This document shows, piece by piece, positions 45,875 through 55,275 of a stretch of DNA of 64,000 bases. The notes below the pieces were generated by a model. That model was not told where the DNA came from and ran no database searches. It saw nothing but the letters and a program-made list of their open reading frames with translations. The stretch comes from Maribacter litoralis. Its GTDB lineage: Bacteria; Bacteroidota; Bacteroidia; Flavobacteriales; Flavobacteriaceae. Position numbers and translations under genes: made by a program. Within the stretch, counting starts at the first letter, position 1. Every line of letters starts with the position of its first letter. The stretch covers positions 868,001 to 932,000 of the forward strand of contig NZ_QCZD01000003.1 of NCBI RefSeq assembly GCF_003075045.1, given 5' to 3'.

Positions 45875-47307
45875 TCGTTACCAATGATCAACTTCTCTTT
45901 TAAATTATTTTTGATCATAAATTCTTTTGTGGTTTCGCTATCCATTTTAGTGGCAGGTAAGGTATCGGCATTTGCAAGGGCATATAACATCATAGTGCCA
46001 AAACGAGCCGTGTTTTTCATGTGGTCTTCATTTACCAAATGAAAATCGTCACAATCAGAATGGTAGCATCCATAAATTGAACGGTCTAGATTACTGTGTA
46101 CAGATAAAATTGGAACACCTTCTAACATAAATGGTTGGTGATCACTGTGCAAGCCTGATCTATTGGAAAATTTATTCTCATAAATAGTGTCTTGTTGCTG
46201 AATGGCTGCGCCCAAATCTTTAAAGAACTGTTCGTTATCTAACTGTCCGCCAGCGTTCATGCCAATAGGGTTGCCAGACATATCTAAATTCATCATGTAT
46301 TTGATGTTGTCTATCGTATTGTTTTCAATAGCCTGTTCCACTAAATATTTAGATCCAAGCAGTCCTTGTTCTTCTCCCATGAACATGACAAACTTTACGG
46401 TTCGTTTTGGGTGAAGGTTATTTGCTTTGAACGCTCTTGCAATATCTATAACCGCAAAAGAACCAATACCATTATCAATAGCGCCAGTTGCTAGATCCCA
46501 TGAATCTAAATGTCCGCCAATTACAATTTCTTCCTGCGGAATTTCTGAACCAGGTAATGTTGCTACAACGTTTCTTGCCTTAATAATATCGCTCGTATTG
46601 GTCATATCAATTTTGGCAGTAGCTTTTTTGGTTTTTAAAGTTTCCTTCAATGCCATACCGTCTTCTTTTCCAATACATACCGCAGGAATTGGAATCAATT
46701 CTCCGGTAACGGATGCAGTACCCGTTAACAAAACACCATTATCCACCTGGTTTATAATGATGATGCCAATTGCACCATACTTTATGGCTAAAGCAGTTTT
46801 TTCACTACGATGCAAATTGGTAAGTCCTTCTTCACTTCCTGGTAAAATATTAATATATACTAGTGAGATTTTTCCTTTTACGGCGTCTGGGTTTGCGGCA
46901 TAGTCAGCATCAAGACCATTGCCCATATCTATTATTTCTCCGGTAATATGTGCCTCTACAGGGGCATGACCCAAAGTCACAACTTTGACATCTTCATCGT
47001 TAATTGTTAAAGAAACATCACCTCTTGCCCAAGCTTCAACTTCAAAGGTTTGGTATTCAACGTCCTCAAAACCGTATTCCTTGAATTTGTTGTAGGTGTA
47101 CTCTTCTGCTTTGGCACCATTAGTTGATCCCGTTAATCTGTGACCAATGGTTTCCGTAGCTTCTTTTAGTGTGCTATAGCCTTTGGAGTTTTGCTTAATT
47201 TCCGTGTCAATTCTTGCAAAGAGCTCGGCTTGTGATTCTTCTTTTTTAGCTTCTGAACATGCCTGTAGACAAAGTGCACCTATGATGAGGTAAGCGATTT
47301 TTTTCAT
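45856..47307 (-). CDS. M28-family metallopeptidase, lipoprotein
   Basis: 483 residues. Lipoprotein signal to CLQACSE. A PA-type insert (about 120-240), then the canonical zinc site GGHLDSWDLATGAIDNG, MGEEQGLLGS, LDMSGNPIG and YHSDCDDFHLVN. It probably removes N-terminal residues from peptides in the periplasm. Translationally coupled to the next peptidase through a 19-nt overlap; together with PBP-like and BNR neighbours it suits protein or peptide use. Confidence 0.85.
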   Translation of the reverse strand: MKKIAYLIIGALCLQACSEAKKEESQAELFARIDTEIKQNSKGYSTLKEATETIGHRLTGSTNGAKAEEYTYNKFKEYGFEDVEYQTFEVEAWARGDVSLTINDEDVKVVTLGHAPVEAHITGEIIDMGNGLDADYAANPDAVKGKISLVYINILPGSEEGLTNLHRSEKTALAIKYGAIGIIIINQVDNGVLLTGTASVTGELIPIPAVCIGKEDGMALKETLKTKKATAKIDMTNTSDIIKARNVVATLPGSEIPQEEIVIGGHLDSWDLATGAIDNGIGSFAVIDIARAFKANNLHPKRTVKFVMFMGEEQGLLGSKYLVEQAIENNTIDNIKYMMNLDMSGNPIGMNAGGQLDNEQFFKDLGAAIQQQDTIYENKFSNRSGLHSDHQPFMLEGVPILSVHSNLDRSIYGCYHSDCDDFHLVNEDHMKNTARFGTMMLYALANADTLPATKMDSETTKEFMIKNNLKEKLIIGNEWKWEE

Positions 47308-47455
47308 GAGTTGTACGTAGTTTGGTTTAGGTATACAAGTTAGCTAATTTGTTGCTAAGAAAGAACCGTTGCTGACTTGTAAATTTTATAATTCCATGCC
47401 CTATTTTTTAAGGAAACAACACATAATGCGTAATTTTATGTCAAAATAAAAATTC

Positions 47456-48748
47456 ATGAAATACGATCAAATACCTAACTCCCTATTTATTAAGAACCGC
47501 AAGAAGTTTATGGACCGCATGCAACCTAAAAGCATTGCCGTTTTTAATTCAAATGATATTTACCCAATAGGAGCGGATAGCGTTTTACCTTTTGAGCAAC
47601 ATAGAGATATCTTTTACCTTTCTGGGGCAGATCAGGAAGAAACCATATTAGTACTGTTTCCCGATGCCATCAACAAAAAGCATCGCGAAATTCTGTTTGT
47701 TCGTGAAACAAACGAACATATTGCTATTTGGGAAGGAGAAAAATTGACCAAGGAAAAGGCTACAGAAGTATCAGGTATTGAAACCGTTTGTTGGTTACAA
47801 GATTTCGATAAGATTTTCTTTGACCTAATGACCGAGGCAGAAACGATATACTTTAATACCAACGAACATTATAGACAAGCAGTAGAAACGCAGACGCGTG
47901 AAGACCGATTTATAAAAAAATGCAAGCGAGAATATCCAGCTCATAAAGTTGCCAAGAGTAACCCAATTCTTCAAGAAATTAGAGGAATTAAGGAACCAGA
48001 GGAAATCGATATTATGCAAACTGCATGTAATATTACCGAAAAAGGTTTCCGTAGATTACTCAGTTTTGTGAAACCGGGAGTAATGGAGTATGAAATTGAA
48101 GCCGAATTACTGCATGAATTTGTACGTAACAAATCTAAAGGATTTGCTTATCCGCCGATTATAGCGTCTGGTAACAATGCCAATGTGTTGCATTATTTAG
48201 AGAATAATAAGCCGTGTAATGCGGGCGATTTAATTTTGATGGATACTGCTGCCGAATATGCAAACTATTCAAGTGACCTTACAAGAACTATTCCTGTAAG
48301 CGGTACATTCACTAAAAGACAAAAAGAAGTTTATAATGCCGTATTGCGAGTAAAGGACGAGGCTACCAAAATGTTGGTACCTGGTACGCTTTGGGCAGAA
48401 TATCATATAGAATGTGGTAAACTAATGACCTCTGAATTGTTAGGACTTGGGTTATTGGATAAGGCAGATGTGCAGAATGAGAACCCAGAATGGCCAGCAT
48501 ACAAAAAGTACTTTATGCACGGAACCAGTCACCACATTGGTTTAAATACGCATGATTACGGAGCGTTGAAAACACCTATGAAAGCAAATATGGTATTTAC
48601 TGTAGAACCGGGTATTTATATTCCTGCAGAAAATATGGGAATCCGTTTAGAAGACGATGTGGTTATTCAAGAAAATGGAGAACCTTTTAACTTGATGGCA
48701 AATATACCGATCAAGGCAGATGAAATTGAAGAACTAATGAACAAATAA
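47456..48748 (+). CDS. pepP: Xaa-Pro aminopeptidase
   Basis: 430 residues. N-terminal aminopeptidase-P domain (about 1-150) and a pita-bread catalytic domain with the metal ligands in MDTAAEYANYSSDLTRT (two aspartates), TSHHIGL (histidine), TVEPGIYI (glutamate) and RLEDDVV (glutamate). Removes the residue before an N-terminal proline, in the cytoplasm as no signal is seen. Followed 8 nt later by xth. Confidence 0.92.
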   Translation: MKYDQIPNSLFIKNRKKFMDRMQPKSIAVFNSNDIYPIGADSVLPFEQHRDIFYLSGADQEETILVLFPDAINKKHREILFVRETNEHIAIWEGEKLTKEKATEVSGIETVCWLQDFDKIFFDLMTEAETIYFNTNEHYRQAVETQTREDRFIKKCKREYPAHKVAKSNPILQEIRGIKEPEEIDIMQTACNITEKGFRRLLSFVKPGVMEYEIEAELLHEFVRNKSKGFAYPPIIASGNNANVLHYLENNKPCNAGDLILMDTAAEYANYSSDLTRTIPVSGTFTKRQKEVYNAVLRVKDEATKMLVPGTLWAEYHIECGKLMTSELLGLGLLDKADVQNENPEWPAYKKYFMHGTSHHIGLNTHDYGALKTPMKANMVFTVEPGIYIPAENMGIRLEDDVVIQENGEPFNLMANIPIKADEIEELMNK

Positions 48749-48756
48749 GAGCTGGC

Positions 48757-49527
48757 ATGAAATTAGTATCGTGGAATGTGAATGGTATACGGGCATCCGT
48801 AAAAAAGGGTTTTGAAGATATCGTAAAAGATTTTGGTGCCGATGTGTTTTGTGTGCAAGAGACAAAGGCTCAAGATGATCAGGTTGCCGAAGCATTGAAA
48901 GAAATTACAGATTATGAACTGTATAGCAACAGTGCCGAAAGAAAAGGCTACTCGGGTACAGGTATTCTATCAAAAGAAAAACCGGTTGCCTTTAATAAAA
49001 ACATGGGTGTAGCACTTCATGATTTGGAAGGAAGAATTACACATGCGGAATATGAGCACTTCCATTTAGTAAATGTGTATATTCCTAATAGTGGTAGCGG
49101 ATTAAAAAGATTGGATTACCGTGCAGGATGGGACAAAGACTTTACCAATTACCTAAAAGAATTGTCGAAGACTAAACCATTGATCATTACCGGCGATTTT
49201 AACGTGGCACATACCGAGAACGATTTGGCGAACCCAAAAAGCAATTACAATAAAACATCAGGATTTACACAAGTGGAGATTGATGGGTTTGACAACATGT
49301 TAAAGGAAGTCAATTTAGTAGATAGCTTTAGAACCCTACACCCAACAACATTTGATAAATATACTTTTTGGAGTGCAAGAGGTGGTGCACGTGGTAGAAA
49401 TGTAGGTTGGCGTTTAGATTACTTTTTGGTAAGTGAATCTATTTGGGACAAGGTGAAATCTTCCGAAATTCATGATCAGATCATGGGCAGTGATCATTGC
49501 CCCATTAGTTTGGAAATTGAATTCTAG
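48757..49527 (+). CDS. xth: Exodeoxyribonuclease III
   Basis: 256 residues, exonuclease/endonuclease/phosphatase fold. E35 in FCVQETKAQ binds the metal, TGDFNVAH supplies the catalytic aspartate/asparagine, and GSDHCPI the final Asp-His. It cleaves abasic sites and trims 3' ends in base excision repair. It follows pepP by 8 nt and converges with brnQ. Confidence 0.94.
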   Translation: MKLVSWNVNGIRASVKKGFEDIVKDFGADVFCVQETKAQDDQVAEALKEITDYELYSNSAERKGYSGTGILSKEKPVAFNKNMGVALHDLEGRITHAEYEHFHLVNVYIPNSGSGLKRLDYRAGWDKDFTNYLKELSKTKPLIITGDFNVAHTENDLANPKSNYNKTSGFTQVEIDGFDNMLKEVNLVDSFRTLHPTTFDKYTFWSARGGARGRNVGWRLDYFLVSESIWDKVKSSEIHDQIMGSDHCPISLEIEF

Positions 49528-49536
49528 AATATCACT

Positions 49537-50814
49537 TTAATTAGTATTTGTTCTGGCTAAGAGATTGGTCAGAACAAATACCAATAGTGCTGGCAATACC
49601 CACCCCAAACTATACTGCTGAAGCGGAATCCACGAAAAAGTGTTTGCTGCAGGTGCCAAAGCACTTATACTTCCTAAAAAGTCGGGTATACTAAATAATA
49701 TGGTGGTAATCGTAACCGCTCTGAAAACTAAAACTGATGCATATTTATCCGGCACTACATTCAGTAAAATAAGGATAATCGTTATGGGGTAAATAAACAT
49801 TAGAGAGGGTATGGCTACCGCAATGATGTAAGCTACATTAAATTGACCCATTAATACACCCAATAAACTACCTATAACTGCCATTAGGGTATATACTTTT
49901 TTAGATTCATGAAATCTCGATGCAACAAAATCTGCCGTACCGGTAACAATACCTACTGCGGTGGTAAAGCATGCCAACCCTACTAGAATACTTAAAAACA
50001 AATTGCCTATGTTGCCCAAACTCTGTTTTGCCAAGCCAGATAATATTTCTGTTCTAGTGGTATCTGTATTAAAAGCTGTGTGAGACAATGCGCCTGAAAG
50101 AATTAAGCCCATATAAATTAAGAACAACGCTAAACCAGCAAACCAAGCAGCGTTTCTGATCAATGTTTTCTTGTCGTCATATGATGCATTAACATATTTT
50201 AGATTGATAGATATGATGATTACCCCGCCTACGACCACAGCGCCTATGGCATCGAATGTTTGGTACCCTTCTAATATTCCGTTGGTGAACGGACTTGCGA
50301 TTGTCGTGTTTCCAAAATCGAACGGAAAAGAGAAAACGGTTATGCCAATGATCAATAGCAGTATAACGATGATAGCAGGAGTTAAAATCTTCCCTAGTAT
50401 ATTTAATATTTTAGAACGGTTTAATGCGAACAATAAAACCAATGCAAAATAAACGCTGCTAGTAAACCAAGATGATATCTCCCAATAGGGTTGAATTGCC
50501 ATTTCGTGGGTTACCGAAGCTGTTCTAGGGCTAGGTAATGCTATGGCAATGGCATAAATAAAAAATGCATAGATGAGACTAAATGTCGGTGATACCTTGT
50601 TTCCAAAATCGATAAGGGTGCCTTGTAGTTTTGCATGTGCCAAAATACCAAGAACGGGAATGGCTACGGCAGACAACCCAAAACCAATTGTAACGATTAG
50701 CCATTGATTTCCAGAATTAAAACCTAATAATGGAGGTAGAATAAGGTTGCCCGCTCCAAAAAAAAGAGAGAATAAGGCAAAGGCGGTTACTAGGGTTTCC
50801 TTCTTTTTAAACAT
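49537..50814 (-). CDS. brnQ: Branched-chain amino acid:cation symporter
   Basis: 425 residues, about 12 transmembrane helices of the LIVCS family, beginning FALFSLFFGAGNLILPPLLG, the typical helix 1. It imports leucine, isoleucine and valine with Na+. Together with scoAB (a branched-chain and ketone degradation route) it would suit use of amino acids. Monocistronic; stop faces xth. Confidence 0.9.
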   Translation of the reverse strand: MFKKKETLVTAFALFSLFFGAGNLILPPLLGFNSGNQWLIVTIGFGLSAVAIPVLGILAHAKLQGTLIDFGNKVSPTFSLIYAFFIYAIAIALPSPRTASVTHEMAIQPYWEISSWFTSSVYFALVLLFALNRSKILNILGKILTPAIIVILLLIIGITVFSFPFDFGNTTIASPFTNGILEGYQTFDAIGAVVVGGVIIISINLKYVNASYDDKKTLIRNAAWFAGLALFLIYMGLILSGALSHTAFNTDTTRTEILSGLAKQSLGNIGNLFLSILVGLACFTTAVGIVTGTADFVASRFHESKKVYTLMAVIGSLLGVLMGQFNVAYIIAVAIPSLMFIYPITIILILLNVVPDKYASVLVFRAVTITTILFSIPDFLGSISALAPAANTFSWIPLQQYSLGWVLPALLVFVLTNLLARTNTN

Positions 50815-50938
50815 AGATACAAATTACGTGAAAGATTATTAAAAAACAGGCAAGCCAAGGTTTTTCATTTTCTGAAACAGCAAAAAAAAGCGCATTGACA
50901 ACAGGTTAGGTAAAACTCACAACAATTAGTGGTTCAGT

Positions 50939-51017
50939 CGGTTAATATACAGTACTTTAACAATAGGAAAATAAGCGTATGCTAATTTCCTTGAGTTTCA
51001 ACCTAATATATTAACCG
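50939..51017. repeat. Long inverted-repeat element upstream of the 51066 gene
   Basis: Perfect 11-bp inverted repeat CGGTTAATATA (50939-50949) and TATATTAACCG (51007-51017) 57 nt apart. The spacer itself holds an imperfect inner hairpin (GGAAAATAAGC with GCTAATTTCC). Nothing else is coded in the 50815-51065 gap. No flanking duplication is seen. Confidence 0.6.
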
Positions 51018-51065
51018 CATTTTCTCGATTACCCAAATCGGAATTCTTGCAATAAAACCTACAGC

Positions 51066-51287
51066 ATGAAAAAAATATTCTGCAGCATCTTCGGCCATCA
51101 CTACACAATCTCCAAAAAAGTGACATCTCACATTAAAGAATACAAATGTATTCACTGTCAAAAAGAAGTTACTACCGATGTAAGTGGCAATTTATCAATT
51201 TTAACTCCCGAGTTACAAGATATCAATAGAACGTTAGAACATATTTATCAAAGAAGACATACAGCTACACAGCAACAGGTAGCATAA
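51066..51287 (+). CDS. Small zinc-ribbon-like protein
   Basis: 73 residues, no signal. C6, H11/H12 and the CIHC pair (about 29-32) suggest a one-zinc ribbon: KIFCSIFGHHY then EYKCIHCQKE. The C-terminal half is helical and polar. Function unknown. Its promoter is not obvious, but an inverted-repeat element lies 49 bp upstream. Converges with thiL. Confidence 0.55.
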   Translation: MKKIFCSIFGHHYTISKKVTSHIKEYKCIHCQKEVTTDVSGNLSILTPELQDINRTLEHIYQRRHTATQQQVA

Positions 51288-51300
51288 ATTTGGGTATTTG

Positions 51301-52344
51301 TTAGTCAAATGAATTCCAACCCTGTGCGGTTAGCGGAATCTTAGTATTATTCCTAGAAATTAAGTAAGCCCCTTCGTCTTTTCCCGTGGTATGCCCTATG
51401 ACGGTAAGGTTAGGATTGCCTTTAATTTTTGGGAATTCTTTTTGGTCAATAGTGAACAATAATTCATAATCCTCACCACCACTTAACGCTACAAGCGTAC
51501 TGTCTATCTTGAATTCTTCACAAGCAGATATTACTGTTGGGTCTAACGGAATTTTATCTTCGTACAGATCTATACCCAGTCCGCTACTCTTACTTAAATG
51601 CAGAATTTCAGATGAAAGTCCGTCACTAATATCTATCATTGATGTTGGGTGAACTTCCAGTTGTTTTAATAACTCTGGAATGTCTTTTCTCGCTTCTGGT
51701 TTCAACTGTCGCTCAACGATATAAGAATAGGGTTCTAAATCGGGCTGACTGTTCGGGTTTACTTTAAAAACCTCTTTTTCGCGCTCCAATACTTGTAGCC
51801 CCATATATGCGGCACCTAAATCACCTGTTACTACCAGTAGGTCATTTGGCTTTGCACCTGATCGGTATGCTATATCTTCTTCATTGGCGATACCTAAAGC
51901 GGTAACACTGATCATTAATCCGGTCTTGGAAGATGTGGTGTCACCACCTACCAAGTCAACATTGTACGTTTTACAGGCTGTTGCCACACCTGCATACAAT
52001 TCTTCAAGTGCTTCCAAAGGAAACCTATTGGAAACTGCAATGGAAATGGTTACCTGTGTAGCTGTAGCGTTCATGGCGTAGATGTCCGATAAGTTGACCA
52101 TAATGGCCTTATAACCCAAGTGCTTTAATGGCATATAGGCAAGGTCAAAATGAACCCCTTCAATTAAAAGGTCGGTGCTTACTATAGTCTTTTTATCCTT
52201 GAAGTCTAAAACAGTGGCATCGTCACCTATTCCTTTAAGTGTAGATTTTTGTTTTATTTCAAAACCTTTGGTGAGATGTTCTATGAGTCCGAATTCACCC
52301 AGTTTTTCCAATGATGTTCTTTCTTGTTCTTTATCTTCTAGCAT
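51301..52344 (-). CDS. thiL: Thiamine-monophosphate kinase
   Basis: 347 residues. The PurM-like fold is marked by GIGDDATVL (metal-ATP), TDLLIEGVHFDL, VGGDTTSSKTG and SGGEDYELLFT. It phosphorylates thiamine phosphate to thiamine diphosphate. No other thiamin gene is here. A TATTTTTG box on the minus strand (52356-52349) lies only 4 nt before the ATG, so a leaderless message is possible. Confidence 0.93.
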   Translation of the reverse strand: MLEDKEQERTSLEKLGEFGLIEHLTKGFEIKQKSTLKGIGDDATVLDFKDKKTIVSTDLLIEGVHFDLAYMPLKHLGYKAIMVNLSDIYAMNATATQVTISIAVSNRFPLEALEELYAGVATACKTYNVDLVGGDTTSSKTGLMISVTALGIANEEDIAYRSGAKPNDLLVVTGDLGAAYMGLQVLEREKEVFKVNPNSQPDLEPYSYIVERQLKPEARKDIPELLKQLEVHPTSMIDISDGLSSEILHLSKSSGLGIDLYEDKIPLDPTVISACEEFKIDSTLVALSGGEDYELLFTIDQKEFPKIKGNPNLTVIGHTTGKDEGAYLISRNNTKIPLTAQGWNSFD

Positions 52345-52348
52345 GTTG

Positions 52349-52356
52349 CAAAAATA
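52349..52356 (-). promoter_or_regulatory. -7 box abutting the thiL start
   Basis: TATTTTTG on the minus strand, exact TAnnTTTG, 4 nt before the start codon. Confidence 0.4.
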
Positions 52357-52381
52357 AGAAGTAAAATAAGATGTATGGCAT

Positions 52382-52413
52382 AAAAAAGACCGAAGCTGAA
52401 AAGCATCGGTCTT
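52382..52413 (-). terminator. Terminator of the Gfo/Idh/MocA gene
   Basis: On the minus strand AAGACCGA.GC pairs with GC.TCGGTCTT, followed by a six-T run. Lies 30 nt after the stop, before thiL. Confidence 0.88.
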
Positions 52414-52442
52414 AGTTTTGATATTATAAGGTAATTGAAGAC

Positions 52443-53900
52443 TTATCCTAAAGAATACCCGTCTCTGTATGTACGTCTTACATACTTGTTTGCAGGTTCA
52501 AAATTTGTGATCTTCATATTGGCGGCATCCCATTGTAGACGTTTTCTACCGTGGTATTGTTTTCCGCCACCCCAGAAGCTTTGATTTTCTACCGTTGGAT
52601 CTACTTCAAAGTAAGATTTTAATGCCAAGTTACCAATTAGGATACTTTCTGTAAACGGTCCTGCATAATCAAATGATGAACTCGTTTCTGCATTTCCGTA
52701 ACCGGCCATACATGCATTTACCCATTGTAGGTAGTGACCTTCCGGTACCCGCGCAATGGTTTGTTCAACTTCAAATTGTTCGTTTAAAGACAATGGAAGT
52801 AAACGCGGATTTGCACCATAGCAATCTGCCATTAATTTTCCTTTTGTACCAATGAAAAGTACGCCACCATCCCAGTTTCCTAAGGCTTCATCATCACCTA
52901 GTTCTTCTGGTCTTTCTGGTAATAATCCACCATCCATCCAAGTGACCTTTATTTTTCCTTTGCCATCCGTTCTTGGGTAGCTTAAATGTATTTTGCTGGA
53001 GTTCGGGAAACTCTTAGGGTAATCTTTATATTGGAAATTACCACTGAAGGAATCAGAAACACTACATTCAACCGTATCAGGATATAAAATTGGTAAGATT
53101 CTATATACCGGATCCATTATATGGCATGCCATGTCGCCTAAAGCACCTGTTCCAAAATCTGACCAACCTCTCCAATCAAACGGAAGATATGCGTCATTAT
53201 AATCTCGCATTGCGGCAGTTCCTAACCAAAGATCCCAATTCAGGCCTTTTGGTATTCGGTCTTTCTTGGTTGGTGTTTGTAATGCTTGAGGCCAAATAGC
53301 TCTATTTGTCCAACATTTTACGGTATGTACCTCTCCAATGATACCTGTATCATAAATTTCTTGCATGGTACGTACACCATCGCCAGAACCACCTTGGTTG
53401 CCCATTTGCGTAACTACCTTGAATTTTTTTGCAGCTTCGGTCAGCATTCTTGCTTCCCAAATGTCATGTGTCAACGGTTTTTGTACATACACATGCTTGC
53501 CCATAGACATTGCCTGGTAAGCTGCAACGGCATGGTTATGGTCGGGAGTAGATACAGATACCGCATCTATATTTTTACCTTCCTTCTCTAGCATTTCCCT
53601 AAAATCATTGTAATAACTTGCTTTTGGGAAAGCTTCTCTTGAGGTAACTGCCTGTCTGTTGTCTACATCACACAGCGAAACAATATTTACGTTTGGGCTT
53701 TCGGCAAAAGAGGCAATATCACTTTGGCCTTTACCACCTGCGCCAATACCGGCAATGTTTAATTTATCACTTGGAGCAATATAACCCGTACCTCCAAGTA
53801 CATGTCTTGGTACGATCATAAAACCGGCTGCCGCCATACCGGTATTCTTCATAAATTTTCGGCGGGTGTTCTTTTTGTCGTTGATTTTTTTCTGTGACAT
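52443..53900 (-). CDS. Tat-exported Gfo/Idh/MocA oxidoreductase
   Basis: 485 residues. Twin-arginine signal KNTRRKFMKNTGMAAAGF. The NAD(P)-binding Rossmann part begins LNIAGIGAGGKGQSD, and the catalytic KPL motif is in YVQKPLTHDIWEA. C-terminal substrate domain holds WRGWSDFGTGALGDMACH. Export by Tat means the cofactor is loaded before transport. Sugar or inositol-like substrates are usual in Bacteroidota; the actual one is unknown. Confidence 0.88.
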   Translation of the reverse strand: MSQKKINDKKNTRRKFMKNTGMAAAGFMIVPRHVLGGTGYIAPSDKLNIAGIGAGGKGQSDIASFAESPNVNIVSLCDVDNRQAVTSREAFPKASYYNDFREMLEKEGKNIDAVSVSTPDHNHAVAAYQAMSMGKHVYVQKPLTHDIWEARMLTEAAKKFKVVTQMGNQGGSGDGVRTMQEIYDTGIIGEVHTVKCWTNRAIWPQALQTPTKKDRIPKGLNWDLWLGTAAMRDYNDAYLPFDWRGWSDFGTGALGDMACHIMDPVYRILPILYPDTVECSVSDSFSGNFQYKDYPKSFPNSSKIHLSYPRTDGKGKIKVTWMDGGLLPERPEELGDDEALGNWDGGVLFIGTKGKLMADCYGANPRLLPLSLNEQFEVEQTIARVPEGHYLQWVNACMAGYGNAETSSSFDYAGPFTESILIGNLALKSYFEVDPTVENQSFWGGGKQYHGRKRLQWDAANMKITNFEPANKYVRRTYRDGYSLG

Positions 53901-54027
53901 AAGTTGTTGTTGTTTGATTTGGTAATGAAGATACTTGAATTCTTTTAAATTTTAAATGCTTGGCAGTTTTAATACCTTCTGTATGAATGCATTTAGTATC
54001 TTTAAGTATTGACTGTAAATTGATTGC

Positions 54028-55275
54028 ATGAAAAAACTGCTTTGGGTTTTAACATTTTATTTGCTTTTAGGTTGTTCTTCAGATGATACTATTGATGCTG
54101 ATCTGGAAAATGAATTAGAAGAAGAAACACCTACCAATTTGCCAGATGAGGTTGGAACTGTACCATGTGAAAACGGATTAGCAGGTATATACCCATGCAA
54201 CGGTTATGATTTGGTAGCGCATATGTCTTTGGATATTTTTTCTGCGGATGAGGCTAATGATATTTGGGGTTGGACCGATACCGAAACCGGTAAGGAATAT
54301 GCTATAATGGGATTGGATAACGGTACTGTTTTTATTGATGTTTCTAACGCAGAAAACCCTGTTTATTTAGGAAAATTGCCAACGGCAACAAGTGCCAGTT
54401 CATGGAGGGATGTAAAAGTTTTTGAAGATTATGCTTATGTGGTCTCTGAAGCTAACGATCATGGAGTTCAGGTTTTTGACCTAAAGCGGTTTCGAAATAT
54501 TGCAAATGTGCCCCAAGAGTTTACGGCAGATGGGCGTTATACCGGACTTGGAAATGCGCATAACATTGTAATCAATGAAACCACTGCTTTTGCTTATCCG
54601 GTTGGTACCGATAGAGATGATGAGTTTAATGGCGGAGTACATTTTTTAGATCTTCAAAATCCTGTAGAGCCATCACTAGCAGGTGGTTGGGGCTTAAACG
54701 GGTATACACACGATGCTCAGGTAATTACATACAATGGTCCTGATGCTGATTTTCAAGGTGCTGAAATATTTGTGGGTGCTAATGAAGATTTGGTAGTGGT
54801 AGTAGATATTTCAGATAAGAATGCACCCGTAACCCTGGCCACGTTGCCATACCCAAATATTGGTTATACACACCAAGGTTGGTTTACAGATGACCATCGT
54901 TATTTTATTCTTGGTGATGAATTAGATGAGGTTAGGCAAGGTTTTCAAACGCGTACCTTGATTTTTGATATGGCAGATTTACAGAATCCTGTACTGCATC
55001 ATACATATTTAGGACCTACGAGTGCCATTGATCATAATGGTTATGTTTTGCAAGATGATTTTTTCTTGGCCAATTATACTGCCGGGGTACGAATTTTAGA
55101 TATTTCTGATATTGAGAATAGCGTAGTTGTTGAAACGGGGTATTTTGATACCTATCCTGAAAATGACAATACGCAGTTTGCAGGCGTATGGAGTGTTTAC
55201 CCTTATTTTGAAAGTGCTAATATTATTGTAAGCGATATTAATAGTGGTTTCTTTATCATCAAAAAATCCAACTAA
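54028..55275 (+). CDS. Choice-of-anchor B type LVIVD-repeat lipoprotein
   Basis: 415 residues. Lipoprotein signal to LLLGCSS. Repeats of the pattern GTVFIDVSNAENPVYLGKL, GVQVFDLKRFRN, GVHFLDLQNPVEPSLAG, LVVVVDISDKNAPVTLATL, TLIFDMADLQNPVLHH and GVRILDISD are LVIVD blades of a beta-propeller. The protein is probably on the cell surface or in the periplasm. Stop shares one base with the ATG of the next gene (TAATG), so both propellers are made from one message. Confidence 0.8.
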   Translation: MKKLLWVLTFYLLLGCSSDDTIDADLENELEEETPTNLPDEVGTVPCENGLAGIYPCNGYDLVAHMSLDIFSADEANDIWGWTDTETGKEYAIMGLDNGTVFIDVSNAENPVYLGKLPTATSASSWRDVKVFEDYAYVVSEANDHGVQVFDLKRFRNIANVPQEFTADGRYTGLGNAHNIVINETTAFAYPVGTDRDDEFNGGVHFLDLQNPVEPSLAGGWGLNGYTHDAQVITYNGPDADFQGAEIFVGANEDLVVVVDISDKNAPVTLATLPYPNIGYTHQGWFTDDHRYFILGDELDEVRQGFQTRTLIFDMADLQNPVLHHTYLGPTSAIDHNGYVLQDDFFLANYTAGVRILDISDIENSVVVETGYFDTYPENDNTQFAGVWSVYPYFESANIIVSDINSGFFIIKKSN

